Positions 19,694 to 29,147 of a stretch of DNA of 64,000 bases are shown one piece after another. Both the position numbers and the translations under genes were made by a program. The notes beneath the pieces are model-generated. The model saw nothing but the letters and a program-made list of their open reading frames with translations, was not told the DNA's origin and did not search any database. The stretch's first letter is position 1. Every line of letters begins with the position of its first letter. The DNA comes from Neptuniibacter halophilus (GTDB lineage: Bacteria > Pseudomonadota > Gammaproteobacteria > Pseudomonadales > Balneatricaceae): NCBI RefSeq assembly GCF_030295765.1, contig NZ_AP027292.1:3534001-3598000 (forward strand), given 5' to 3'.

Positions 19694-21186
19694 GCCTGAA
19701 ACAACCTCCCGACCTGATCACACATTGCTCTGATCCGGGTGTCTGAGGGTGCCTGATGGGCATAGGCCTGCTGCTGCCAGAGTCGGGTCAGCTCGGAAAA
19801 ACACAGACTGATATCCTGCGGTGCAGTGCGTTTTGCAAGCTCGGCACATTCACCTTCTGTGTGCCAGCGCTTTAAGGGAATCTGATGAAGGCTCACCAAC
19901 TGACTCAGGCTGTATCGGTAGAGTAACGACAGCGCTAAGCGCTGGTCGCCCTGCTGCAGTGCTGCTTCAACCGCTGCCGGAATGTCCTCTGGCAGGCTGG
20001 CGCGGCTAATCTGCATGCCCATAATCAACTCCGGCGGGAGAGCGTGATCGCGGACTCGCTCTGGACGAGGGGTGGCATTCTGGCGTACCTGAGTATAAAG
20101 CTGCTTGCCGATGTAGAGGAGCAGCAGCCCGATCGCGATCCAGACACAGACTTCAATCAGCAATGCGATACTTTCGATAAATTCCGCCAGCCCTCGAAAA
20201 TCGCCGAGGTTTTTCAGCCAGTCAGGTACATCCGCAGGAGGGGCGTCGCTCTGGTTGTCGGGCCAGCTCCATTCACTGACTTTTTTCTCGATGACAAAGG
20301 GCGGCGATTCCAGTGTCTGCAAAATGCTCTCTTTAGCGAGCTCTCGCTGACTTTGATCCATCGTGGCTGCCAGAAGTGGTTGCGGCTGCAACAGGGTAAA
20401 CAGGCCGAAGACACCGAAAATCAGGAGCGTAGCGGCAGAGCGTTGGTTGCTGCTGCGTTTCTGCATATTGTGGCGGAAAATCAGTTCCAGATCCCAGGCT
20501 TCAAGTTCAATCCGGCGATTGATATAGAGGCTGAAGCCGCAGGCCGTGTAGATCGGAGCGATCAGTGCGATTGCACTGAAATAGAGGGCGTTGTAGATAT
20601 GCTCAAACAGCAGGGGGTGATCAAGAAGGGGTTCCATGAAAGCCCAGTCGTAGTGCTGGGGCATCAGCATCACCAGCAAGACAATGAAGCCTATGCAGAG
20701 CACGGCTTCAAGGTGTACCAGTGCGATGGTAAGCCACCCGGCGCTGCTGCCACAGCCTGATTGCAGGACCGTGCAGCGTTTGCTTCGGGCGCTGCCTTTT
20801 TGTTGCTCCAAAACGGTCACGGCGAGGTTGAAAGAGCGCTTCAGATCGAGCCTGCGCCAGGTCAGGGCAGAGAACATATCGAACCAGTACAGCCTGTGTA
20901 GCGACCGGTAGCCCGATTGCTTCAGCGGGTCATCATTAAACAGATAGCGGCTGAGCAGGAAGAGTGGGGCACGTTCCAGCAGCGGCTTGCACCACCAGAC
21001 GACCAGCATCGCGATCCAGGGCGATTCATAAAACCAGACACTCAGGGGGATGAACAGGATCAAGGCCGGAATGAGCCAGGAAAGCAGCAGGGGCCGATAC
21101 CAGCGTTTTGCCATCAGCACGCCCAGATCGATGGCCTGCCAGTTGCTGCGGTGCTCAGCAGTAATCTGCAGTTTATCAAGATTCAC
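19690..21186 (-). CDS. DUF4129 domain polytopic membrane protein
   Basis: A 498-residue membrane protein with an N-terminal helical block (about 30-235, several helices, including LLLSWLIPALILFIPLSVW), a further helix near 255-275, a periplasmic stretch, a helix around 335-360, and a soluble C-terminal DUF4129-like helical domain (AAVEAALQQGDQRLALSLLYRYSLSQL). DUF4129 tails often resemble transglutaminase-associated modules. It is the third gene of the operon and overlaps the SpoIIM gene and the DUF4350 gene by 4 nt each. Function unknown. Confidence 0.75.
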   Translation of the reverse strand: MNLDKLQITAEHRSNWQAIDLGVLMAKRWYRPLLLSWLIPALILFIPLSVWFYESPWIAMLVVWWCKPLLERAPLFLLSRYLFNDDPLKQSGYRSLHRLYWFDMFSALTWRRLDLKRSFNLAVTVLEQQKGSARSKRCTVLQSGCGSSAGWLTIALVHLEAVLCIGFIVLLVMLMPQHYDWAFMEPLLDHPLLFEHIYNALYFSAIALIAPIYTACGFSLYINRRIELEAWDLELIFRHNMQKRSSNQRSAATLLIFGVFGLFTLLQPQPLLAATMDQSQRELAKESILQTLESPPFVIEKKVSEWSWPDNQSDAPPADVPDWLKNLGDFRGLAEFIESIALLIEVCVWIAIGLLLLYIGKQLYTQVRQNATPRPERVRDHALPPELIMGMQISRASLPEDIPAAVEAALQQGDQRLALSLLYRYSLSQLVSLHQIPLKRWHTEGECAELAKRTAPQDISLCFSELTRLWQQQAYAHQAPSDTRIRAMCDQVGRLFQA

Positions 21187-22160
21187 AGTGACTCCCTCCC
21201 GCTGTGTCGCCCGAGAGGTGAGAAAAAGCAGAACCAGAACACAAATAGCCAGAGTGCACCACCGACAGCATATTTAACCGTGTCCGGAAGCTCGGTACTG
21301 GAGGACCAGAACGCTTCGATAAAAGCAGCAATGAGCAGCATAAATGCCGCACCGTACATGATTTTTACCGCCTCACGGGCGGAGTATTTCAGGGCCTGAA
21401 GTCGGCTGTAAGGGCCGGGGTTGATCAGTGCATAGCCTAGCATCAGGCCTGCTGCGCCACTGAAAACAATAGCGGTCAGCTCCAGCGCGCCATGGCCGAT
21501 CACAAACGGATAAAAAGTCACCCCATAGCCGATGCTGCTGAGGCGGCCGGCAATGGCTCCCATAAACAGGCCGTTGTAACAGAGGAAAAATACGGAGCCC
21601 AGACCGAAGAAAATTCCCCCGGCAAATGTGCGGAAAGCGATCCCGATATTGTTGTTGATGTAATGGCCAAACATGGCCAGATCAGTGTCCGAACCGCGTT
21701 CCCGGCCTATTTTGTTCAGGGATGGGTCGTACATAGCCTCAAACTCTTTTACCTGCTCGGGACTGATCAGGCTGTAAATGAGGCTGTCGCTGTAATAGCT
21801 GCTGAAACCGGCGAGCAGGGTCGGCAGCAGAAATAGCAGGGCAGCGAAGATAACAAACTTGCGCTGAGCTCTGAGGGTGGCGACAAAACTGTTCAGCGCG
21901 TTGCTCACCGAGTGAATTCGAAAACGGTTGTCCTGCTGATACAGCAGGTGATGGCCACTCATCACCAGATTATTCAAGCGGGTAATCGTATGCTCTGAAT
22001 AGTGCCGCTGCCGGGCGAGCGAGAGGTGATTGCATATCTGGCGATATTGCTCTGGAAACTCAGGCGGTGGTGGCTGGCGTTTATTCTGAAAGGCATCAAG
22101 TGTTTCCTGAAACCGGAGCCACTGTTCTGTATAGAGGGTTTCAAATTCCTGTTGTTTCAT
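21183..22160 (-). CDS. SpoIIM (DUF95) family membrane protein
   Basis: A 325-residue stage II sporulation protein M family member; the family is widespread in non-sporulating bacteria. A cytoplasmic helical N-terminus (about 1-95) precedes five or so transmembrane helices (first FVIFAALLFLLPTLLAGF), with the conserved IAFRTFAGGIFFGLGSVFFL and NGLFMGAIAG segments and HGALELTAIVFSGAAGL. In Bacillus SpoIIM belongs to a septal cell-wall hydrolase complex; in this operon the role is unknown. It overlaps the RDD and DUF4129 genes by 4 nt. Confidence 0.85.
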   Translation of the reverse strand: MKQQEFETLYTEQWLRFQETLDAFQNKRQPPPPEFPEQYRQICNHLSLARQRHYSEHTITRLNNLVMSGHHLLYQQDNRFRIHSVSNALNSFVATLRAQRKFVIFAALLFLLPTLLAGFSSYYSDSLIYSLISPEQVKEFEAMYDPSLNKIGRERGSDTDLAMFGHYINNNIGIAFRTFAGGIFFGLGSVFFLCYNGLFMGAIAGRLSSIGYGVTFYPFVIGHGALELTAIVFSGAAGLMLGYALINPGPYSRLQALKYSAREAVKIMYGAAFMLLIAAFIEAFWSSSTELPDTVKYAVGGALWLFVFWFCFFSPLGRHSGRESL

Positions 22161-22882
22161 GGTCTGGTCGCCTGTCTCCTGCCCTGAAGCCAGGCACCGA
22201 TCGCTTTAACCCGTTGCAGACCCACATCACCGTGCGCACCGGTCACTGGCTCGAGAATATCGCTCAGTTCGATCTGTCGGGATTCACTGATTACATCGCT
22301 GCGACTGAGAAAGTTAGTAATAGCCTGACGCTCAGTTCGGGTGAGCGGGTGCAGGGGAGGCATGGGGCTGGCCGTTGATGTTGCAGCAGGTGTTAACTCC
22401 CTGTCCTGATAGATCACCAGTGTGCCTGCGGCCATATCGCCGAGGCGCTGAAATTTACCACTTAAGGTGATGCTGATCAGACCAAACAGGTAGAGCAGAG
22501 GAAAGAAATCTGCGCTGCGAAGCAAGTTGCGGATTAACGATCCGCCCCAGCGAACGGGAGTCAGATCGTCGTTAACCACACGCAGGCCCATGGCTTTCTT
22601 GCCGGGGGTCTGGCCCTGTTTTAGCAGTTCAAAAAATACCGGATAAAACCATTCCAGCAAAAACGCTGAGATCAGAAACAGGCCGGTGCCTACATCGCCG
22701 CTGAAAGCACTGGCAAGGCCGATGAGCAGATAAACCAGACAGCGCCAGCCAAAATCGATGCAATAAGCGAGCAGGCGCGGTACCGGGCCCGCGATGGCGG
22801 CGCTGAAATCGATGCCTTCCGGGGTTTCGACCCGGTAGCGGGTATCGAGTAAAGGGCGATCGTTCACGGTAAATGCGGACAA
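22157..22882 (-). CDS. RDD-family membrane protein, first gene of the MoxR operon
   Basis: A 241-residue RDD-domain protein with three to four transmembrane helices between residues 25 and 150. The family motif is seen at the first helix (RLLAYCIDFGWR) and in GQTPGKKAMGLRVVNDD. RDD proteins are putative transporters; a few are proposed to exchange ions. It starts the operon that continues through SpoIIM, DUF4129, DUF4350, MoxR and DUF58, and its stop overlaps the next start by 4 nt. Confidence 0.85.
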   Translation of the reverse strand: MSAFTVNDRPLLDTRYRVETPEGIDFSAAIAGPVPRLLAYCIDFGWRCLVYLLIGLASAFSGDVGTGLFLISAFLLEWFYPVFFELLKQGQTPGKKAMGLRVVNDDLTPVRWGGSLIRNLLRSADFFPLLYLFGLISITLSGKFQRLGDMAAGTLVIYQDRELTPAATSTASPMPPLHPLTRTERQAITNFLSRSDVISESRQIELSDILEPVTGAHGDVGLQRVKAIGAWLQGRRQATRP

Positions 22883-23098
22883 CTAATAATCAGGCAGGAA
22901 ACTGTCACAGGGTGGCATAAACGTAAAGAGAGGGGATGTACTGCGACCTGATTCATTTTTCATCCTTAAAAATGGGGATTGGCCTGCCGGTAGGTTCAGA
23001 GGTCGATGCTAGCAGGAAACCCGGTCCGGTGCCAAACCACGTTGCCAGGCTGGACTATACTCAATCCTGTTTCCGAGCACAGACAGCAGGGTATGTTG

Positions 23099-23626
23099 AT
23101 GTACTATTTTGCTTATGGGTCGAATATGAGTCGCCCGCGGTTACTGGCAAGGATACCTGATGCTCAACTGCAGACTGTCGCGATTCTGCCACAGCATCAG
23201 TTCAGGCTGCATAAAAAAGGTGCCGATGGTTCGGCTAAAGCTGATGCGTATCTGACATCTGATCCTGAAGATCGGGTTTATGGTGCCTTATATCAGATAG
23301 CTGAACATGAGCGGGAGATTCTTGATCAGATCGAAGGTGCAGGTCACGGCTATGAAGCTAAAGCGGTTGAGGTGATCACCGCCGATGGGGAGCGGGTTAC
23401 AGCGTTTGTTTATGTGGCATTACAGATCGACTGTGGCCTGGAGGCATTTGACTGGTATCTTCAGCATATCCTGCATGGGGCTGAAACGCTGGCGCTGCCG
23501 GAGGGTTATCTGGAGTTTCTCTGTCGATTCAAAACCCGGGCCGATCCTGATCTCGGCCGCAGTCGCTGGGAAAAGTCACTGTATCCGGCAGATCTGCTCT
23601 CCGATATAGAGGGGTTGTTCCACTGA
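23099..23626 (+). CDS. Gamma-glutamylcyclotransferase-like protein
   Basis: A 175-residue protein of the AIG2/GGCT fold. The start YYFAYGSNMS is the family signature (substrate loop YGSN), and the acidic catalytic position is expected in the GALYQIAEHEREILDQIEG region. Relatives release 5-oxoproline from gamma-glutamyl amines or peptides; the exact substrate is unknown. I chose the ATG at 23099 because AGGG lies 7 nt before it, while the ATG at 23093 is too close and upstream extensions to 23006 lack a ribosome site. Confidence 0.85.
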   Translation: MYYFAYGSNMSRPRLLARIPDAQLQTVAILPQHQFRLHKKGADGSAKADAYLTSDPEDRVYGALYQIAEHEREILDQIEGAGHGYEAKAVEVITADGERVTAFVYVALQIDCGLEAFDWYLQHILHGAETLALPEGYLEFLCRFKTRADPDLGRSRWEKSLYPADLLSDIEGLFH

Positions 23627-23789
23627 ATAACCGACCGGTACTCAGGTTCGGCAGAGGATGTGCAGAAGATTTTATATTTTTATGCTGTTCTCCGTGGTCT
23701 GCATTGATAGAATGAGGCTGAACAGAGCTTATTGCTGTTTTTATCCAACCCTATCCCTGCCTGAGCAGGGGGTAAAAGGAGGGCTCGCC

Positions 23790-23975
23790 ATGACTGGTAC
23801 CGACAAAATCCATCCTAAATTTAAAGAAGCCATGGAAAAGCTCACCGCAATGAGCGAAGAGGAGCGTCTCTCTGAAGAGAATAAAGAGCTGTTCGAGCAG
23901 GCTATGAATTACGCCCCTCTGGATATACAGCCGAAGCTGGTGGCGATCAGAAAAAAATATGATGAGCTGCACTAA
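23790..23975 (+). CDS. Small acidic-basic helical protein, 61 residues
   Basis: A 61-residue protein with no recognised domain, predicted helical and rich in Glu and Lys (KFKEAMEKLTAMSEEERLSEENKELF). The ATG at 23790 is supported by a strong Shine-Dalgarno (AAAGGAGGG); the in-frame extension to 23658 has none. An intrinsic terminator begins 6 nt after the stop, so it is a genuine monocistronic unit. Small proteins of this type are conserved in several marine gammaproteobacteria, but I cannot name a function. Confidence 0.72.
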   Translation: MTGTDKIHPKFKEAMEKLTAMSEEERLSEENKELFEQAMNYAPLDIQPKLVAIRKKYDELH

Positions 23976-23980
23976 GCATA

Positions 23981-24010
23981 AAAAATGCCGCTGAAAAGCG
24001 GCATTTTTTT
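23981..24010. terminator. Bidirectional terminator
   Basis: A 12-bp stem AAAAATGCCGCT / AGCGGCATTTTT with a GAAA tetraloop and T-runs on both strands ends the small protein gene and the convergent acidic protein gene. Confidence 0.92.
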
Positions 24011-24023
24011 CGCGTAAAATACA

Positions 24024-24641
24024 TTACATTAACAGGCGATCCAGTGTTTCTTCATCCAGCAGTTCATCCTCTTCTGCGGTGACATATTCATCTGCCTCTG
24101 CTCCGTCAGGGTCATAGCAATCATAACCAAAGTTCTGACTAAAGCTCTCCAGACACTCTTCAAGCTGTTCGTGCAGGGTTTCGAGCTGGGTGTTGCGTTC
24201 ATCATCCAGCAGGCCCTGGCTGTCGAGCAGAACCGTGGCCTCTTCAAGCCCCTGATGCAGCCCTTCGTAGCTCAGGTTCAGAAACCGTTCCAGCGCAATA
24301 TCTTCCAGCATCTCCGGGTGATGATCGGTAAAGCTGACATATAATCCTGAGATCATATCGGTGAACCGGTTAATCAGATCCTCTGCGGATAACTCACTTC
24401 CCACATCAGGGCTGGTGTCCAGCGCAGGGCGATCTAACTCAGGTTCAAACATTTCATTAAACTGTTCACTGAGTTTGGTGAACAGAAGCGTGTAGAGGCC
24501 TACCCGCCTTTTACGTTTCTGGATATGTGGCTGCGCGAAAACATGCATGGTTAGTTCAAATGTGGCTTTGGCACTAGGCCCGGCCGTGGCGATTGAAGCG
24601 TGGTGTAACGCAGAGCGGTCTGCTTCCATTGGTGCCTCCAT
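24024..24641 (-). CDS. Unrecognised acidic cytoplasmic protein
   Basis: A 205-residue protein I do not recognise. It has no signal peptide or membrane segment. Residues 28-45 (TFELTMHVFAQPHIQKRKRR) carry a basic patch; the rest is strongly acidic and helical, ending in an Asp/Glu-rich tail (EADEYVTAEEDELLDEETLDRLL). The central part (LINRFTDMISGLYVSFTDHHPEM) might resemble DUF5610-type proteins, but this is a guess. It stands alone, divergent from the lipoprotein gene at 24831. Confidence 0.6.
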   Translation of the reverse strand: MEAPMEADRSALHHASIATAGPSAKATFELTMHVFAQPHIQKRKRRVGLYTLLFTKLSEQFNEMFEPELDRPALDTSPDVGSELSAEDLINRFTDMISGLYVSFTDHHPEMLEDIALERFLNLSYEGLHQGLEEATVLLDSQGLLDDERNTQLETLHEQLEECLESFSQNFGYDCYDPDGAEADEYVTAEEDELLDEETLDRLLM

Positions 24642-24830
24642 ACAGTCTATGTTTCCATAGCCTAAGTATCGGACATATTGCTGGCGGCTGACTGATTTTT
24701 ATTCAACCCGAACAGTTGTTTGATAGAAATATTTCAGTTTCGCGGCGGTGCGGCACACAGTGTAACAGAGGCTGTTATGGGTAAGCGGTGCAGGTCGGCG
24801 GGCTTTAGTAATTGAGAGAGGGTGTTGCAA

Positions 24831-25733
24831 GTGAAGCTAAAATCCCGGGTGGGGCTGTTGGGTGTTGCGTTGATGCTGGCTGGCTGTGGTGGCTATCCAA
24901 CAAGGGAGGCGACTGTGGCACAGAGTTGGTCGGGCGATGTGGCTGGCTATCGGGTCTGGCCGGGGGAGGTGCAGGAGACCTCCGGGCTGGCGATGCGGGC
25001 AGGATTGTTCTGGACGTTGAACGACAGTGGTGACGGGCCCTATCTCTATGCCATCGATGAACAGGATAACCTGACTAAAAAGGTTGCGCTTAAAGGCGCA
25101 GAAAATATTGATTGGGAGGAGCTGGCGCAGGATGACCGCTATCTCTACGTCGCTGATTGCGGAAACAACCGGGGGCGTCGCAAGCATTTGCAGATCTATA
25201 AAATCGCCTGGGATAAGCTGGACAGATCAGATCACGGCGACAGTGTTGAGGTTACGACGCTGGAGTTCAGCTATGCCAACCGTCCGGATGTCGTCGACAG
25301 CAAAGCGCATAATCTGGATTGCGAGGCGCTGACTGTAGTCGGCGATGAGTTATGGTTGTTCAGTAAGAATCGCCGGGATGAGCAGACTACTTTATACAAA
25401 CTGGATAAACATAAACCTGTTCAGGTGCTTCAGCCGGTTGCCAGTTACCCGGTAAACGGGTTGATCACCGCAGCAGATTATCACGCATCGTCACAGCGCC
25501 TGATATTACTCGGCTACAGTAAACAGCGTATATTTGGCAGTTCCTTTGTCTGGGTTGTACCGGTGCAGGGGGCGCCACAGTGGTCTGCAGCGCGGCGACT
25601 GAATATGACCCCGTACGCACAATGGGAAGCGCTGGTCTGGGATCGTAATGATACCAGCGGAAGAGTCTGGCTGAGCGCAGAGCGCAGTCCTTTACTGGAA
25701 GTCGGGCTGGGAAGTCTTACATTACCCGAGTAA
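24831..25733 (+). CDS. Beta-propeller-like lipoprotein
   Basis: A 300-residue lipoprotein with a GTG start: GAGAGG lies about 8 nt before it, whereas the GTG at 24822 overlaps the ribosome site. The lipobox is LAGC with C19, followed by Gly. The mature part has repeated propeller-type strands: ETSGLAMRAGLFWTLNDSGDGPYLYAID, NIDWEELAQDDRYLYVADCGNN and AQWEALVWDRND. Similar secreted proteins are related to SdiA-regulated/phytase-like propellers, but no catalytic residue can be named. Confidence 0.7.
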   Translation: MKLKSRVGLLGVALMLAGCGGYPTREATVAQSWSGDVAGYRVWPGEVQETSGLAMRAGLFWTLNDSGDGPYLYAIDEQDNLTKKVALKGAENIDWEELAQDDRYLYVADCGNNRGRRKHLQIYKIAWDKLDRSDHGDSVEVTTLEFSYANRPDVVDSKAHNLDCEALTVVGDELWLFSKNRRDEQTTLYKLDKHKPVQVLQPVASYPVNGLITAADYHASSQRLILLGYSKQRIFGSSFVWVVPVQGAPQWSAARRLNMTPYAQWEALVWDRNDTSGRVWLSAERSPLLEVGLGSLTLPE

Positions 25734-25778
25734 TCGGTAGCGGATGGCAGACCCAGTCATATCGAATACGCGGATTCC

Positions 25779-25808
25779 TTAACAGTGAAGGCTTAATTCC
25801 TTTATAAT
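25779..25808 (+). promoter_or_regulatory. Promoter of cysS
   Basis: TTAACA and a perfect TATAAT separated by 18 nt, ending 41 nt before the cysS start. This is a good housekeeping sigma-70 promoter by pattern. Confidence 0.65.
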
Positions 25809-25848
25809 GACGCTCCTTTTGGCTTTGGAATTATCAAGTTAGGCAACC

Positions 25849-27234
25849 ATGCTGCAAATCTACAACACACTGAGCAAAGAGAAAGCACCCTTCCAGCCTC
25901 TGCAAGAGGGCAAAATTAAGATGTACGTGTGTGGCGTGACAGTATATGACCTCTGTCATATTGGTCATGCGCGGGTCATGGTTGCTTTTGACGTCATTAC
26001 ACGTTTTCTGCGATCCCAGGGTTGGGATGTTGAGTATGTGCGTAACATTACCGATGTCGATGACAAAATCATCAGGCGTGCTGCCGAGAACGGTGAGGCG
26101 CCGCACGAGCTGACCGAGCGCATGATTGCAGCTATGCATGAGGATGAAACGGCTCTGTCTGTACTGCGCCCCGATCAGGAACCCCGGGCAACGGCGCATA
26201 TCGGCGATATTATTGCGCTGGTGGAGACGCTGGTCGAGAAGGGCTTCGCTTATGCGGCGAGTAACGGCGATGTTTATTATCGTGTAGAGAAGTTTGCGGA
26301 ATACGGCAAGCTGACCAATAAGAATGTTGATGAACTTCGCTCTGGCGCACGGGTCGAGGTGGGTGAAGCTAAAGAGAGCCCGCTGGATTTCGTTCTCTGG
26401 AAAGCAGCAAAAAAGGGTGAAGTAAGCTGGGATTCGCCATGGGGTAAAGGGCGTCCGGGTTGGCACATTGAGTGCTCCGCGATGTCAAAATGCTGTCTGG
26501 GTGATACCTTTGATATCCATGGTGGCGGACCGGATCTGCCATTCCCGCACCATGAGAATGAAATTGCTCAGTCAGAAGCCGCTAACGGTTGCACCTACGT
26601 GAATACCTGGATGCATGCTGGCCCGGTTCGGGTAAATTCTGAGAAAATGTCGAAATCACTCGGCAACTTTTTCACGATCCGTGACGTGCTGGAAAAATAT
26701 AATGCGGAAGTGGTGCGATTCTTCCTCGCCCGTGTCCATTACCGTACTTATATCGATTACAGCGAAGACAGCCTGAAAGAGGCGCGGGTAATGCTGGAGC
26801 GTTTCTATCAGGCGCTGCGCGGTGTTGAGGCGGTTGACGCTGAGCTTGATAATGATTTCGATGCCCGTTTTATCGCGGCAATGAATGATGACTTCAATAC
26901 ACCTAAAGCCGTCTCTGTTCTGTTTGAACTGGTTAATGAACTGAACAAGGCAACCCGTGAGGGTGCTGAATCAGCAGCGGCCCTGGCCGGCCAGTTAAAG
27001 CGTCTGGGTGGTATTCTCGGGTTGCTGCAGCAGGACGCGGATGCTTTCCTCAAAGGGGAAGATAAGGCGGGTGAGCTGAGTTCGGACGAAATCGAGGCGT
27101 TGATCGAGCAGCGAGCTGAAGCTAAAAAAGCGAAAAACTTCGCTGAATCGGATCGTATTCGTGATGAGCTGGCAGCGCAGGGAGTTATCCTCAAGGATAG
27201 TCGCGAAGGAACCAGTTGGTACCGCGAAGCCTGA
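25849..27234 (+). CDS. cysS: Cysteinyl-tRNA synthetase
   Basis: A 461-residue class I synthetase that charges tRNA-Cys. HIGH is at 37-40 ([10 protein letters not shown]), the zinc ligand C28 lies in [10 protein letters not shown], further ligands are expected in the IECSAMS and HHENE segments, and KMSKS is at 266-270. The length equals E. coli CysS (461). A TATAAT promoter precedes it and a strong terminator, shared with convergent folD, follows 16 nt after the stop. Confidence 0.97.
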   Translation: MLQIYNTLSKEKAPFQPLQEGKIKMYVCGVTVYDLCHIGHARVMVAFDVITRFLRSQGWDVEYVRNITDVDDKIIRRAAENGEAPHELTERMIAAMHEDETALSVLRPDQEPRATAHIGDIIALVETLVEKGFAYAASNGDVYYRVEKFAEYGKLTNKNVDELRSGARVEVGEAKESPLDFVLWKAAKKGEVSWDSPWGKGRPGWHIECSAMSKCCLGDTFDIHGGGPDLPFPHHENEIAQSEAANGCTYVNTWMHAGPVRVNSEKMSKSLGNFFTIRDVLEKYNAEVVRFFLARVHYRTYIDYSEDSLKEARVMLERFYQALRGVEAVDAELDNDFDARFIAAMNDDFNTPKAVSVLFELVNELNKATREGAESAAALAGQLKRLGGILGLLQQDADAFLKGEDKAGELSSDEIEALIEQRAEAKKAKNFAESDRIRDELAAQGVILKDSREGTSWYREA

Positions 27235-27249
27235 TTAACAGTCAGACAT

Positions 27250-27278
27250 AAAAAAGGCAGCCAATGGCTGCCTTTTTT
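27250..27278. terminator. Bidirectional terminator between cysS and folD
   Basis: A 13-bp stem AAAAAAGGCAGCC / GGCTGCCTTTTTT with loop aat; A- and T-runs make it active on both strands. Confidence 0.92.
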
Positions 27279-27299
27279 AATGCTCGGATCCCGCAGGTT

Positions 27300-28157
27300 T
27301 TATCTGGCGTCCTGCTTGTTAGCGGCTTCCAGTGTGTTTTCCATCAGAGTGGCCACGGTCATTGGGCCCACGCCGCCCGGTACCGGAGTAATAAAGCCCG
27401 CACGTTCTGCTGCGGCTTCATAGCCAACGTCGCCAACAAGGCGGCCATCATCGAGACGGTTGATGCCTACATCAATCACAGTGGCACCCGGTTTGATCCA
27501 TTCTCCCTTGACCAGATTGGGGATACCAACACCGACGACCACCAGGTCAGCACGGCGAACATGCGCTTCCAGATCACGGGTGAAGCGGTGAGTCGTGGTG
27601 ACGGTGCAGCCGGCAAGTAGCAGCTCAAGTGTCATGGGACGGCCGACGATATTGGAGGCACCAACAACGACAGCTTCCATACCATGCAGATCCTGACCGG
27701 TTGATTCAAGAAGGGTCATCACGCCTTTAGGTGTGCACGGGCGCAGGACTGGCATGCGCTGTGCCAGGCGTCCCAGGTTAAAGGCATGGAAACCATCAAC
27801 GTCTTTGTCAGGACGGATACGCTCGAGAATTTCGTTACTGTCGAGATGCTCAGGCAGGGGAAGCTGAACCAGAATGCCGTTGACGGAGGTGTCGTTGTTC
27901 AGTTCATCTACCAGATCCAGCAGCTCCTGCTGGCTGGTTTCTGCAGGCAGATCAAAAGAGCGGGATTCAAACCCCACTTCACTGCATGCATTTTTCTTGT
28001 TACGTACATAGACCTGTGATGCCGGGTCCATGCCTACCAGAATTACAGCCAGGCAGGGGGCTGGTTTACCGCTGTCGATTCGTTGCTGTACACCTTCAGC
28101 AACCTGACGGCGTACGTCTGCGGCAATCTGTTTGCCGTCGATTATTTGCGCGCTCAT
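27300..28157 (-). CDS. folD: Bifunctional methylenetetrahydrofolate dehydrogenase/cyclohydrolase
   Basis: A 285-residue FolD, interconverting 5,10-methylene- and 10-formyl-tetrahydrofolate with NADP. The substrate motif with the catalytic lysine is [15 protein letters not shown] (around 49-63), the QLPLPEHL segment follows, the dinucleotide loop is [13 protein letters not shown], and [18 protein letters not shown] closes the protein. Gene order cysS-folD convergent is common in gammaproteobacteria. Confidence 0.97.
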   Translation of the reverse strand: MSAQIIDGKQIAADVRRQVAEGVQQRIDSGKPAPCLAVILVGMDPASQVYVRNKKNACSEVGFESRSFDLPAETSQQELLDLVDELNNDTSVNGILVQLPLPEHLDSNEILERIRPDKDVDGFHAFNLGRLAQRMPVLRPCTPKGVMTLLESTGQDLHGMEAVVVGASNIVGRPMTLELLLAGCTVTTTHRFTRDLEAHVRRADLVVVGVGIPNLVKGEWIKPGATVIDVGINRLDDGRLVGDVGYEAAAERAGFITPVPGGVGPMTVATLMENTLEAANKQDAR

Positions 28158-28525
28158 ATTAAAGGGAGATTCCTTTAGTAATTTTATCTGGTGTGAATTC
28201 TCTCATGGTTGGGTTTTTGCGCCAAGCGGGTTTTAGAAATTGGGTTATGCCGCTGCCGGATAATTGCATATTGCCGGTTTTGCCCTGTGGCAGGGGGCTG
28301 CTGATTGGCAGGGCAGGGAGCTGCTATACTAACGGTCTGGTTGTGATATAAGCGCGATTGCACAGATGTTGTTCAATCTAACTCTTTTATTTTAAAAGAT
28401 AAAAAAAAGTGTTGACGACCAAAAATGAGCTGTATATTATGCGCACCTCCTTAGGGCGAGGCACTCAAATAGCTGCTAAACAGCACTGTTTAAGTGTAAG
28501 CTTTAAGAGACTGGCAATGAGTCGG
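28158..28525. other. folD to tRNA intergenic region
   Basis: This 368-nt stretch holds no coding sequence that I can support. Its right end carries the tRNA operon promoter, preceded by an AT-rich segment (28380-28410) that looks like an UP element. The remainder shows no clear structure. Confidence 0.6.
28412..28440 (+). promoter_or_regulatory. Strong promoter of the tRNA operon
   Basis: TTGACG and TATTAT separated by exactly 17 nt. An A/T-rich tract directly upstream resembles an UP element, and the G/C-rich GCGCACC after the -10 is the discriminator type of stable-RNA promoters under stringent control. Confidence 0.8.
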
Positions 28526-28602
28526 GCGCCTATAGCTCAACTGGATAGAGCAACGCCCTTCTAAGGCGTAGGTTCCAGGTTCGAGTCCTGGTGGGCGTGC
28601 CA
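28526..28602 (+). tRNA. tRNA-Arg (TCT)
   Basis: A 77-nt cloverleaf with encoded CCA. The acceptor arms are GCGCCTA and TGGGCGT, the D arm GCTC/GAGC, the anticodon stem ACGCC/GGCGT with loop CTTCTAA (anticodon TCT), and the T arm CCAGG-TTCGAGT-CCTGG. It is the first tRNA of the operon and reads AGA codons. Confidence 0.95.
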
Positions 28603-28624
28603 TTTGTCAGTATGAGAAAGTAGT

Positions 28625-28701
28625 GGTGGGTATAGCTCAGTTGGTAGAGCTCCGGATTGTGATTCCGGCGGTCGTGGGTTCGAGCCCCATTATCCACCCC
28701 A
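28625..28701 (+). tRNA. tRNA-His (GTG), copy 1
   Basis: A 77-nt cloverleaf including the extra 5' G(-1) that pairs with C73, the histidine identity element. The anticodon loop is TTGTGAT (anticodon GTG), the T arm GTGGG-TTCGAGC-CCCAT, and CCA is encoded. It is identical to the second copy at 28819. Confidence 0.95.
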
Positions 28702-28716
28702 TTTCTCAGTCTCTAT

Positions 28717-28801
<85 letters not shown>

Positions 28802-28818
28802 TTTGCAAGTTCTGCAGT

Positions 28819-28895
28819 GGTGGGTATAGCTCAGTTGGTAGAGCTCCGGATTGTGATTCCGGCGGTCGTGGGTTCGAGCCCCATTATCCACCCCA
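28819..28895 (+). tRNA. tRNA-His (GTG), copy 2
   Basis: A second tRNA-His identical base for base to the copy at 28625, including G(-1) and CCA. The Arg-His-Leu-His order before tig is also that of Pseudomonas, so the duplication is ancestral rather than local. Confidence 0.95.
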
Positions 28896-29003
28896 TTCCC
28901 CTTTGTCTTTCTTTGCTTTTTCCTGTTTGTTGCATCTCTTTGCGCATATTCTGTTTTTGCGCGAGTTAATTTCAGTTCCTGAATTTTATTTTGCCCGGTA
29001 AAC

Positions 29004-29032
29004 TTGACTAATTTAGCCGCTTGCCGGAAAAT
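29004..29032 (+). promoter_or_regulatory. Candidate promoter of tig
   Basis: TTGACT with a 17-nt spacer to GAAAAT, 115 nt before the tig start. The -35 is good and the -10 matches four of six positions, so this is only a candidate. Confidence 0.35.
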
Positions 29033-29147
29033 TTCGCGCTTTGATTTTACCCGTTTGCGCGGGTCGCTGTGCAGATCAAGGGGCGTTTTGATTCGCCGGT
29101 CTGTGGAAGATTATTCAGTACAAGTAATTTTATTTGTGAGGCATTAC

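Noticed and set aside
29004..29147. N-terminal extension of trigger factor
   Set aside because: Trigger factors start with MQVSVET-like sequence at 29148 and the extension overlaps the putative promoter.
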